From positions 1 through 5,922 of the forward strand of contig JAOTWK010000233.1 of NCBI GenBank assembly GCA_029862935.1: DNA of 5,922 bases, given 5' to 3'. The stretch comes from Gemmatimonadota bacterium. GTDB lineage: Bacteria > Gemmatimonadota > Gemmatimonadetes > Gemmatimonadales > GWC2-71-9. Both the position numbers and the translations under genes were made by a program. Under the pieces are notes generated by a model. It searched no databases. It was given only the letters and a program-made list of their open reading frames with translations, and had not been told where the DNA came from. Shown here piece by piece: positions 1-4,907 of the stretch (positions within the stretch are counted from its first letter, which is position 1; each line of letters opens with the position of its first letter).

Positions 1-66
1 ATCGAGCAACTGCAACGCGCGACGGCGGCGCTTCTCGAGCGATGCTTGCCTTCCGGTCGGCCTCAT
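1..66 (-). CDS. N-terminus of an insertion-sequence transposase (partial, runs off the left edge)
   Basis: Only the first 22 codons are inside the window. The frame opens with ATG at 66 (MRPTGRQASLEKRRRRALQ...) and stays open to base 1. The basic stretch followed by the start of a leucine-rich helix resembles the N-terminal helix-turn-helix of IS630-type transposases, where I recall starts of the form MRPTG followed by a run of arginines. A clear ribosome binding site, GGGAGG (78-73), sits 6 bases upstream, which supports this start. It reads away from the SUKH gene on the same strand. Its start differs from the complete transposase at 3655-4725, so it is a different element. The family call rests on a short peptide and recall; another HTH regulator is possible. 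Confidence 0.6.
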   Translation of the reverse strand, partial: MRPTGRQASLEKRRRRALQLLD

Positions 67-72
67 GAAACA

Positions 73-78
73 CCTCCC
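73..78 (-). promoter_or_regulatory. Ribosome binding site of the left transposase
   Basis: GGGAGG on the minus strand, 6 bases before the ATG at 66. It fixes the start of the partial transposase. Confidence 0.6.
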
Positions 79-84
79 GGAAGA

Positions 85-114
85 ATAATAGGACATTAGT
101 TATGCATATGTCAA
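85..114 (-). promoter_or_regulatory. Possible sigma70 promoter spanning the cassette/IS junction
   Basis: On the minus strand there is a perfect -35 hexamer TTGACA (114-109), then an 18-base spacer and a -10 hexamer TATTAT (90-85, 5/6 to consensus). The -35 overlaps the SUKH stop codon, while the -10 lies in the presumed insertion sequence, so this would be a hybrid promoter made by the insertion. Transcription would start at about 78, right at the ribosome binding site of the partial transposase, giving an unusually short leader. The hexamers are directly visible; activity is inferred. Confidence 0.4.
99..105 (-). other. Remnant of an attC site (first 7 bases) after the SUKH gene
   Basis: GCATAAC on the minus strand starts 5 bases after the SUKH stop and matches the outer attC motif RYYYAAC at 6 of 7 positions. 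No pairing arm or closing GTTRRRY follows before the transposase start at 66. The simplest reading is an attC cut by the left insertion sequence. A 7-base match alone is weak; its position is the main support. Confidence 0.35.
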
Positions 115-1043
115 TAGGCGGGTTCGTCATCGCCGCCTTCGAATCTCCGAGAAGCTAACGAGAGTTTCTTCTCTTGTGCGGGAGTTAGCATATCCGAAAA
201 CGGTGCCAACAGGTCACGACAGGCCTGGTAGTCACCATTCCGAAATGCGTTGTTGGCGTCATTCGTCGCCTGAAGGTAGGCATGAAGGCGACGCTGAGCA
301 GTTTCACGTTTCCGAGCGGCGGCGATCGCCGTGGTATCGACTTTTTCCGAACGAATCTTGTGATTGAACGTTGTGCCAATGCCTTCGACAGCCAAGTCGC
401 GTTCAATAATCCGCTGCTTGTCCTCCATCGAAAGCAGAGAAAGGCACTGTTCGTCTTGATCATCACAGAAGTCGTTCAATAGGAGTTTGCGAAGCGTTTC
501 AGTGTAAGCCCTGGGGATGTAAGGGGCAACGGTTTCAATATTGAGGTCGAGGTACTGCTTGAATCCCACGTCATCGACATTCAGATCGTCTCGTGAATCG
601 TAGGAGATAGCGGCAAAGCCTTCAAGAAGGATGCGATAAAGAAAATCGCTGAACGAGGCGGCGATGATTTCTGCACTGTATTCATCGTGGCGGCAGAGGA
701 TCACAGGTGTCCCACGCTCTGTTTCAACGTCTGGATTCCAGACCCAGTGGTCGCCATAGCCGTTACCCGCGAACGACACAAACCGATTCGGCTTCCAGTC
801 GTTGGGTGCTTTCCAAGTGATGAGTTTGTCGATGGAATTCCATTCAACAGCCATGAACCAAGGCGCGCACATCAACGCTGGTGGTGCTGTCGCGACAATG
901 GTTGTCCAATTGGCTTCCCAATCCTCTCGGCTCGTGCCGAACCTCAGCCGTCCCTCGGCATACAGCTGGAGATACGCGTCTGGCAGACTGAATCCTGTTG
1001 CCTTCAGAACTCGCTGTCGAATTGCATCGATCATGGAGGACAC
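111..1043 (-). CDS. SUKH (SMI1/KNR4) family protein with a helical C-terminal extension
   Basis: Residues about 13-140 look like a SUKH domain: LPDAYLQLYAEG (20-31) at the first helix, FAGNGYGDHWVWNP (91-104) at the core strands, and the closing helix IAASFSDFLYRIL (127-139). SUKH domains occur in immunity proteins that neutralise secreted or contact-dependent nuclease and deaminase toxins, and in other binding roles; no catalytic activity is expected. Residues about 230-305 form a charged helical tail with a TPR-like signature (AFRNGDYQACRDLL, 266-279). The start is either GTG at 1043 or ATG at 1034; neither has a strong ribosome binding site. It is the last complete cassette of the array, beginning 12 bases after the attC cut point. 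No toxin gene is adjacent, so it would be an orphan immunity gene if that is its job. It is cytoplasmic, with no signal peptide. Confidence 0.8.
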   Translation of the reverse strand: MSSMIDAIRQRVLKATGFSLPDAYLQLYAEGRLRFGTSREDWEANWTTIVATAPPALMCAPWFMAVEWNSIDKLITWKAPNDWKPNRFVSFAGNGYGDHWVWNPDVETERGTPVILCRHDEYSAEIIAASFSDFLYRILLEGFAAISYDSRDDLNVDDVGFKQYLDLNIETVAPYIPRAYTETLRKLLLNDFCDDQDEQCLSLLSMEDKQRIIERDLAVEGIGTTFNHKIRSEKVDTTAIAAARKRETAQRRLHAYLQATNDANNAFRNGDYQACRDLLAPFSDMLTPAQEKKLSLASRRFEGGDDEPAY

Positions 1044-1049
1044 TTTGCC

Positions 1050-1109
1050 ACATTACGTCCAGCATCAGCGGCGGTGCTCAGCGCCACCCGCTGCATGCTG
1101 TTGTTAGGC
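1050..1109 (-). other. attC-like site between the propeller and SUKH cassettes, with a degenerate core
   Basis: On the minus strand this 60-bp element opens with GCCTAAC (1109-1103), a good RYYYAAC. The arms AGCATGCAGCGG and, as reverse complement, AGCATCAGCGG pair with one unpaired G, the kind of extrahelical base typical of attC. The closing 7-mer is GTAATGT (1056-1050) instead of GTTRRRY, so the core is altered at its third and fifth bases. The arrangement is clear; recombination activity may be reduced. Confidence 0.7.
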
Positions 1110-1122
1110 TGCAGTCGTTGAG

Positions 1123-2067
1123 TCAGAATTGACGTCTGGGCTGCCATCTCCCCTCCGCTTCACGTCCGGACCCGCCAGCGAGCCTAGTCGGCGATGATCC
1201 CCCGTCCACTGGAACAGCGTAGATGTCTAGATCTTCATCAGCGCCATCGGATACGTTTGCCGTGTACACCAACCATCGACCGTCCGGCGACCACCGTGGG
1301 TACCAGTTCCGACCTTCGGAAACAACAGTGCGCCGGCCGGAACCATCGGCATTGATGACGACGATGTCGGACTCTTCACCGCGGTCGGAGTAGAAGGCAA
1401 CACGTTTCCCATCCGGGGAGAATACGCCCGCGCCGTTCGAGAACTCGTCATTCGTTAACCGCTGGATCGTGTTGCCGTTGGAATCGACAAGGAACAGGTC
1501 GGCCCCTTGGTCTCCGACTTTCCTGCTGAGGAGGAAGCTCCGTCCGTCAGGGGCCCACTGTGCCGAGGTGGAAGTTCCTGGTGACTCTGGGAAAAGTCTT
1601 CGCTGCTCTGTTCCATCCGCGTTCATCACGTAGATGTGCACGGCCTCTGCGGTGTCGCCAGGCTCGCGGCGCCAAGAGGCAAACGTGATTTTGGTGCCGT
1701 CGGGCGACCAGGCAGGCACGTAGTCATGAGCCGGATCATCGGTGAGGCGTCTTGCGCCCGACCCGTCCGCGTTCATCACCCAAACGTCAAGGCTGCCGTG
1801 CAAGTTGCTTTGATAGGCGATCTGACGCCCATTGGGAGACCACTCCGGCCAGTTTTCCGAAGCCTGAGTGCGAGTGAGATTCATCCATTCAGGTGAGCCA
1901 GCGGTCACCGAGTAGATCTCGCCATTGCCGTCTCGATTTGACATGAAGACCAGAGTCGCGTTCGCGGGCGTCCAGGCACGGTTCAACTCCTTGGAACAGT
2001 AGCCCACAAGAGCCAGCGCGCACGCCGCAAGAAGAACCAGACCTCGATCAAAGCGGGCGGTCAGCAC
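1123..2067 (-). CDS. Exported TolB-like six-bladed beta-propeller protein (PD40 repeats)
   Basis: After an N-terminal hydrophobic segment (residues 9-23) the whole 314-residue protein is built from PD40/WD40-like repeats. The blade signatures are WSPNG (76-80), WSPDG (120-124), WAPDG (171-175), FSPDG (216-220) and WSPDG (259-263), with a sixth degenerate blade at about 280-310. Each is preceded by a strand such as VWVMNADGSG or IYVMNADGT, as in the C-terminal propeller of TolB. The N-terminal TolB domain is missing, so this is a stand-alone propeller. It is probably in the periplasm or tethered to the membrane; propellers of this type bind proteins or peptides. The cysteine in LVGYC (20-24) is not in a good lipobox, because tyrosine precedes it. 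The start is GTG at 2067, fixed by AGGAGG 5 bases upstream. No Tol-Pal genes are nearby; it is the third cassette. Confidence 0.85.
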   Translation of the reverse strand: MLTARFDRGLVLLAACALALVGYCSKELNRAWTPANATLVFMSNRDGNGEIYSVTAGSPEWMNLTRTQASENWPEWSPNGRQIAYQSNLHGSLDVWVMNADGSGARRLTDDPAHDYVPAWSPDGTKITFASWRREPGDTAEAVHIYVMNADGTEQRRLFPESPGTSTSAQWAPDGRSFLLSRKVGDQGADLFLVDSNGNTIQRLTNDEFSNGAGVFSPDGKRVAFYSDRGEESDIVVINADGSGRRTVVSEGRNWYPRWSPDGRWLVYTANVSDGADEDLDIYAVPVDGGSSPTRLAGGSGREAEGRWQPRRQF

Positions 2068-2072
2068 GGAGG

Positions 2073-2078
2073 CCTCCT
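2073..2078 (-). promoter_or_regulatory. Ribosome binding site of the propeller gene
   Basis: AGGAGG on the minus strand, 5 bases before a GTG codon at 2067. It decides in favour of the GTG start, which gives a complete N-terminal export signal. It lies in the 40-base leader between the attC cut point and the gene. Confidence 0.75.
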
Positions 2079-2101
2079 ATTCGGCCCTATGGGATCTGTC
2101 G

Positions 2102-2167
2102 GCCCAACGTTTGGCCAATAAGCCGCGGGCGCCGAAGGCGGCCATCAGCTTCGTCGGCTTGTTGGGC
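2102..2167 (-). other. attC site between the DUF1697 and propeller cassettes
   Basis: A 66-bp element bounded by perfectly complementary 7-mers: GCCCAAC at 2102-2108 and GTTGGGC at 2161-2167. Both fit the RYYYAAC/GTTRRRY attC consensus. The inner arms pair less well: AAGCCG pairs with CGGCTT, or alternatively the AAGC blocks pair with a two-base offset. A small GC-rich hairpin (CGCC-GAA-GGCG) lies at the centre. On the minus strand it begins 15 bases after the DUF1697 stop and ends 34 bases before the propeller start, as expected for an attC closing a cassette. Confidence 0.75.
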
Positions 2168-2182
2168 AGCAGGCTCCACCAA

Positions 2183-2737
2183 CTATGCTCGAGAGCGACG
2201 AATTCGACAGGTCGCCCCACTAGCCAACACCTTGGCGATCGCGCTTATGGTATTCCAGTTGCGCGTCGTGGCCGATACCCCGAAGACTTGATCCAATGTG
2301 CCGAGGTAGCTGATGGCCTTCATCTGGCGCCGGTAGAGGCCGATGACGAACCGACCATCGCGTGCGAGAACCTTGAGAGTCCATCTGCTGCCCGAAGGAA
2401 GGCTCTTTGGCAGGCGCGGCGCTGAGCGGGGGCGCCGAGCCAGCACGCTTACGAATCGGACGATGTTGGGCCGTGCCGGATGGCCTGCGAAAAAGTCCTG
2501 AGCGATTAGCCTGAAGATTTCTCGCCCCTGGCAGATCATGATTTCCGTGTCAAACGGCAGCCGACGCTTCAATTCATCGCGGAGCTCTGCCTGGGTCACC
2601 GGCCGCCAAACCACGCACGTGCCTGCCGCCCCGATGCTGACGGTATCGAGGTGCCTCAATTGCTCAGCGAGCACGGTAGGACGGAAGGTCCTGTGACCGC
2701 CTACATTGACTCCCCTCAGTAGAACAACGAGTGCCAC
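2183..2737 (-). CDS. DUF1697 family protein
   Basis: The N-terminus VVLLRGVNVGG (4-14) and the C-terminal TTRNWNT (157-163) are the hallmark motifs of DUF1697, a family of about 180-residue bacterial proteins of unknown biochemical function. Length (184 residues) fits a full copy. The central region (FRLIAQDFFAGHP, 75-87; FVSVLARRP, 95-103) also follows the family pattern. The usual second motif, IQSGNVVF in most members, is replaced here by SIGAAGTCVVW (34-44), an odd divergence. The start is GTG at 2737 with a modest GAGG shortly upstream. The protein has no signal peptide and is probably cytoplasmic. It is the second cassette, with a 73-base leader after the preceding attC cut. No function can be deduced. 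Confidence 0.85.
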   Translation of the reverse strand: MALVVLLRGVNVGGHRTFRPTVLAEQLRHLDTVSIGAAGTCVVWRPVTQAELRDELKRRLPFDTEIMICQGREIFRLIAQDFFAGHPARPNIVRFVSVLARRPRSAPRLPKSLPSGSRWTLKVLARDGRFVIGLYRRQMKAISYLGTLDQVFGVSATTRNWNTISAIAKVLASGATCRIRRSRA

Positions 2738-2804
2738 GGTGCCTCGGACTGCCTGTTGGAAGACTCAGCCACTGAGCATAATGTGGTGCACGGGCCTTCT
2801 TGCT

Positions 2805-2885
2805 ACCCAACACTGCGGTTCAGCTGCGAGGACCGCGCCGTCGTGCGCCACCGCGGAACTCGTCAGCTGCAAGCGCTTGTTGGGC
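2805..2885 (-). other. attC site between the methyltransferase and DUF1697 cassettes
   Basis: The best attC of the window, 81 bp. Read on the minus strand it opens with GCCCAAC (2885-2879) and closes with GTTGGGT (2811-2805), pairing at 6 of 7 positions and fitting RYYYAAC/GTTRRRY. Inside, CAGCTG, CGAG and CCGCG in one arm find their complements in the other, with two single unpaired bases (one G, one A) between them. Such extrahelical bases are the feature that orients folded attC hairpins for the integron integrase. The sequence GCTGAACCGC before the closing core also resembles known environmental attC sites as I recall them. It begins 11 bases after the methyltransferase stop. Confidence 0.85.
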
Positions 2886-2896
2886 GTGCGACCCTC

Positions 2897-3634
2897 CTAT
2901 ACTCGTCTCAATACCCAAATGGCACAGATCAGGTCGGTGCCAAGAAGCTGGGTCTCGCGTTCCTGTCTCGCCACATACTCGTCGATCAGCTCGGTCAGGT
3001 CCGTATGACGTGCTTTGACGAGGCGAGCACGTTGGCGGATCAGGTCAGTGTTCCTCTCGTTCAGCGAGCGTGTCTCGTCTGCTGAGCAAACAACCTGCCG
3101 AACCAGCTCGTCACCAAACGCAGTCAAGCGGCGCAGCGTTTCCGAGCGACCCGCATAGCCGTCAGCCCCCGGCAGCGCCGCAATGCCATCCGCTAGGAAG
3201 CCATCTTCGATCACAATGTAGCCACCTTGACGGACCAGCGTTCGAAGGCCCGCGATCGTCTGCCTATGGTCACCTGACACGGGTCCGACGCTCAACAGAA
3301 GGACCGCGTCGTACTGTCCTTCCTGCCCAAGTATCTCGCGGATGTCGTCCTGCCTGAAGTGGCATTTGGAGCTGACACCGTACTCCCTCGCCAGCGTGCG
3401 CGCGGACTGGAGGAAAGGTGGGAAGGCGTCGACCCCCTCGACCTGGAGGTCGAGGCGATCCGCTAGGGCCACCGCTACCGCACCCTTGCCGCAGCCAAGG
3501 TCCAGAACGCGGGATTCCGGTTTGACTCCGATCGACTGGAGTGCGGACACGATCTGCACAGACGAGGTACCCAATTCCCACAAATCGATCAGGAGGTCTG
3601 GTAGAACCGGAAGAAGCCGAACGTCGGTCTCCAT
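2897..3634 (-). CDS. SAM-dependent class I methyltransferase
   Basis: A class I Rossmann-fold methyltransferase of 245 residues. Motif I, the glycine-rich SAM loop, is VLDLGCGKG (43-51). The acidic residue that binds the ribose is in VEGVDAF (65-71). FRQDDIRE (93-100) is the adenine-side motif, YDAVLLLSVG (108-117) is motif IV, and GGYIVIEDG (137-145) is the following strand. The N-terminal LPVLPDLLIDLWELGT (8-23) is typical of a family of small-molecule-type methyltransferases, so the protein looks complete, but the acceptor cannot be read. The C-terminal 60 residues are charged and helical. ATG at 3634 is preceded by AGGAGG with an 11-base gap, somewhat long. It is the first visible cassette. 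An IS630 element ends 24 bases upstream of the start codon, so native upstream control has been displaced. Confidence 0.85.
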   Translation of the reverse strand: METDVRLLPVLPDLLIDLWELGTSSVQIVSALQSIGVKPESRVLDLGCGKGAVAVALADRLDLQVEGVDAFPPFLQSARTLAREYGVSSKCHFRQDDIREILGQEGQYDAVLLLSVGPVSGDHRQTIAGLRTLVRQGGYIVIEDGFLADGIAALPGADGYAGRSETLRRLTAFGDELVRQVVCSADETRSLNERNTDLIRQRARLVKARHTDLTELIDEYVARQERETQLLGTDLICAIWVLRRV

Positions 3635-3645
3635 CGCTCGCGCGA

Positions 3646-3651
3646 CCTCCT
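3646..3651 (-). promoter_or_regulatory. Ribosome binding site of the methyltransferase gene
   Basis: AGGAGG on the minus strand, 11 bases before the ATG at 3634 and only 3 bases after the transposase stop codon (3657-3655). The closeness would allow ribosomes finishing the transposase to restart on the methyltransferase. Confidence 0.55.
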
Positions 3652-3654
3652 CGG

Positions 3655-4725
3655 CTAGTGGACTGTAACAGCTGAACGTTTAGTGCATTGGATTCGCCGA
3701 TTCGGCTCATTGTAGGTCCACTTGACGGGTCTGGGATCGTCGTTGTACTTACGGATGTACTTCATGATCTGGCGGGCGAGGTCGCGAGTCGACTTGAAAA
3801 TGCCGCGGTAGATCAAGTCTCGTTCGATCTTCGAAAACCAAAGTTCGACTTGATTGAGCCACGAGGAATAGGTTGGCGTGAAGTGCAGCTTGACCTTCGG
3901 GTGTTTGTCGAGGAACTCGCGTACGTGCGGCGTCTTGTGAGCTGACAAGTTGTCCAGAATGACGTGGATCTCGCGTTTGCGCTTGTTGGACGCGACGAGC
4001 TTTGCCAGAAAGGCAACGAACTCCTGGCTCGTATGACGACGGACTGTTTTTCCGAGGACCTCCCCGGTTCTCGTGTTGAACGCGGCGTAGAGTGACAGAG
4101 TCCCGTTGCGGACATATTCGAATCCGTGACGTTCCGCGCGCCCAGGAGAAAGCGGGAGAATGGGGTCCCGTCTGTCCAATGCTTGAATCGCCGTCTTCTC
4201 GTCGATGCAGAACACGGCGGCGCGCTGAGGCGGATTCATGTACAGGCCAATGACATCGGCGGCTTTGGTCTCGAAGTCGGGGTCGTTCGACATCTTGTAA
4301 CGTTCGATGCGATGGGGCTGAAGCCCGTACTTCCTCCACGTGCGCGCCACCATCATGTGATCGACACCGAGTTTCTTCGCAAGGCGGCGCGTGCTCCAGT
4401 GAGTCGAGCCATCCGTGGGCGGTTTCTGCGTCCAGGACAGAATCCGCGCCTCCATCCGAGGCGTGAGCACCTGAACGGGTCGGCCCTCATGCCGCGCGAA
4501 GAGGCCTGCCAAACGCTCTTCCAGAAAACGTTTCTTCCACTTGCTGATGAACGGCGCGGAGCAGCCCACCTCTCTCTGGACCTCAAGGTAGCTTGAGCCG
4601 TCATCCAGTAGCAGCAGAACTTGCGCGATACGAGCGTCGTCAGCGCGACCACTGCGGCTGCGGGTTCGCCGGCGCAACTCGGCACGTTCGGATCGGGTCA
4701 GAACAACGCGTCTGGTCTCTCGCAT
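3655..4725 (-). CDS. IS630-family DDE transposase
   Basis: A complete 356-residue transposase. Residues about 29-75 form a helix-turn-helix (SSYLEVQREVGCSAPFISKW, 44-63) and about 85-140 a second, winged one (WSTRRLAKKLGVDHMMVARTW). The catalytic triad is D175 (VFCIDEKT), D258 (HVILDNLSAHKT) and E294 (SSWLNQVELWFSKIERD), with 35 residues between the last two, matching the IS630/Tc1-mariner spacing. The gene appears intact. The start is ATG at 4725, 42 bases inside the right inverted repeat; no strong ribosome binding site is seen. The stop codon TAG is completed outside the element: the final codons GTC CAC are the IS tip, TA is the duplicated target and G is flanking DNA. Transcription runs toward the cassette genes. 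Confidence 0.95.
   Translation of the reverse strand: MRETRRVVLTRSERAELRRRTRSRSGRADDARIAQVLLLLDDGSSYLEVQREVGCSAPFISKWKKRFLEERLAGLFARHEGRPVQVLTPRMEARILSWTQKPPTDGSTHWSTRRLAKKLGVDHMMVARTWRKYGLQPHRIERYKMSNDPDFETKAADVIGLYMNPPQRAAVFCIDEKTAIQALDRRDPILPLSPGRAERHGFEYVRNGTLSLYAAFNTRTGEVLGKTVRRHTSQEFVAFLAKLVASNKRKREIHVILDNLSAHKTPHVREFLDKHPKVKLHFTPTYSSWLNQVELWFSKIERDLIYRGIFKSTRDLARQIMKYIRKYNDDPRPVKWTYNEPNRRIQCTKRSAVTVH
3656..3657. repeat. TA target duplication, left copy
   Basis: TA directly flanks the left tip of the IS630 element, matched by TA at 4768-4769. With the outer bases C (3655) and G (4770), the original site reads CTAG, the target favoured by IS630. Confidence 0.85.
3658..3685 (+). repeat. 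Left terminal inverted repeat of the IS630 element
   Basis: Starts GTGGACTGTAACAG and ends CGTTTAGTG. It matches the reverse complement of 4740-4767 at 25 of 28 positions, with mismatches at repeat positions 15, 17 and 19. It overlaps the last codons of the transposase. Confidence 0.92.
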
Positions 4726-4739
4726 GCACGAGAGTCTAC

Positions 4740-4767
4740 CACTAAACGATTAACTGTTACAGTCCAC
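4740..4767 (-). repeat. Right terminal inverted repeat of the IS630 element
   Basis: Read on the minus strand it starts GTGGACTGTAACAG and ends CGTTTAGTG, mirroring 3658-3685 with three mismatches. The transposase start lies 14 bases inside its inner edge. Confidence 0.92.
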
Positions 4768-4769
4768 TA
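4768..4769. repeat. TA target duplication, right copy
   Basis: TA directly outside the right tip of the IS630 element, followed by G (4770). It pairs with the TA at 3656-3657. Confidence 0.85.
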
Positions 4770-4783
4770 GGTGTGCACACCTA
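4768..4783. repeat. 16-bp perfect palindrome beside the IS630 insertion
   Basis: TAGGTGTGCACACCTA reads identically on both strands with no loop. The left TA is part of the IS630 target site. Before insertion the palindrome would have stood 12 bases upstream of the methyltransferase AGGAGG on the minus strand. It could be an operator for a dimeric regulator; no regulator gene is nearby. It is too short and loopless to act as a terminator. Confidence 0.5.
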
Positions 4784-4907
4784 CCAAAACTATTACGTTA
4801 CCCGCTACGCCAGCATCCAGCTCTCATCCTACGACGACGCGGACACTCCGAAAGCTCGAGACTACGCGCTCGGAAGCTTCATCCGTGCCTCGAAGATCGC
4901 CAGATAG
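4773..4907 (+). pseudogene. 3' remnant of an unrecognised gene (44 codons)
   Basis: The frame reads VHTYQNYYVTRYASIQLSSY, then DDADTPKARDYALGSFIRAS and KIAR, then TAG at 4905. It is not one of the longer open frames, but its codons favour G or C in the third position (roughly three quarters), its residues are balanced and rich in Tyr, Asp and Ser, and the other two frames read as low-complexity Thr/Ser or Arg/Leu runs. There is no good start or ribosome binding site; upstream the frame meets the IS and, beyond it, the antisense strand of the methyltransferase. I read it as the C-terminus of a chromosomal gene whose front was lost when the array or IS arrived. A small GTG-started peptide is the alternative. 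The family is not recognised. Confidence 0.4.

Larger units (their letters stand above)
1..96 (-). mobile_element. End of a second insertion sequence (partial)
   Basis: The partial transposase at 1-66 implies that an insertion sequence enters the window from the left. Its exact end is not certain. The SUKH cassette sequence appears to stop at an attC-like GCATAAC (105-99, minus strand), followed directly by TA (98-97) and unrelated sequence. If the element is of the IS630 type with a TA target, its end would be at about 96. The other terminus is outside the window, so the inverted repeats and target duplication cannot be compared. Confidence 0.45.
99..3657 (-). mobile_element. Integron gene-cassette array (CALIN-like), four cassettes
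   Basis: Four functionally unrelated genes lie head to tail on the minus strand. Each of the first three is followed 11, 15 and 13 bases after its stop by an imperfect inverted repeat of attC type with terminal RYYYAAC/GTTRRRY-like 7-mers. Taking the cut as G^TTRRRY, the DUF1697 cassette is about 2810-2108 (703 bp) and the propeller cassette about 2107-1056 (1052 bp). The leaders are short and the genes fill the cassettes, as is typical of integrons. No integrase gene or attI is visible. The upstream boundary of the methyltransferase cassette is not visible, because an IS630 element begins 24 bases before its start codon and no attC is found beyond it. The downstream end is apparently cut by another insertion sequence. 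Confidence 0.75.
3658..4767 (-). mobile_element. Complete IS630-family insertion sequence, 1110 bp
   Basis: The element is bounded by inverted repeats starting GTGGACTGTAACAG and by TA on both sides, and encodes one intact DDE transposase. Length, single ORF, TA duplication and CTAG target all agree with IS630. It sits between the cassette array and the resident DNA on the right. Because any IS630 copy at CTAG has the same flanks, the TA pair alone does not prove a simple insertion rather than a later deletion between two copies. I do not recognise a named member. Confidence 0.92.

Noticed and set aside
687..1121. Plus-strand open frames opposite the SUKH gene (also 802-1107)
   Set aside because: They lie antisense to a gene with recognisable domain motifs, run through an attC site, and have Cys/Arg/Pro-rich shadow composition.
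1996..2010. Lipoprotein signal in the propeller protein (LVGYC)
   Set aside because: Tyrosine at the -1 position does not fit the lipobox; a plain export signal or membrane anchor is more likely.
111..3634. Toxin-antitoxin or defence operon formed by the four cassette genes
   Set aside because: No nuclease, small toxin or paired overlapping genes are seen; the genes are separated by attC-like sites and look independent.
3342..3668. Plus-strand frames opposite the methyltransferase and transposase (for example 3342-3668 and 4126-4596)
   Set aside because: They mirror strongly conserved genes on the other strand and show no motif or ribosome binding site.
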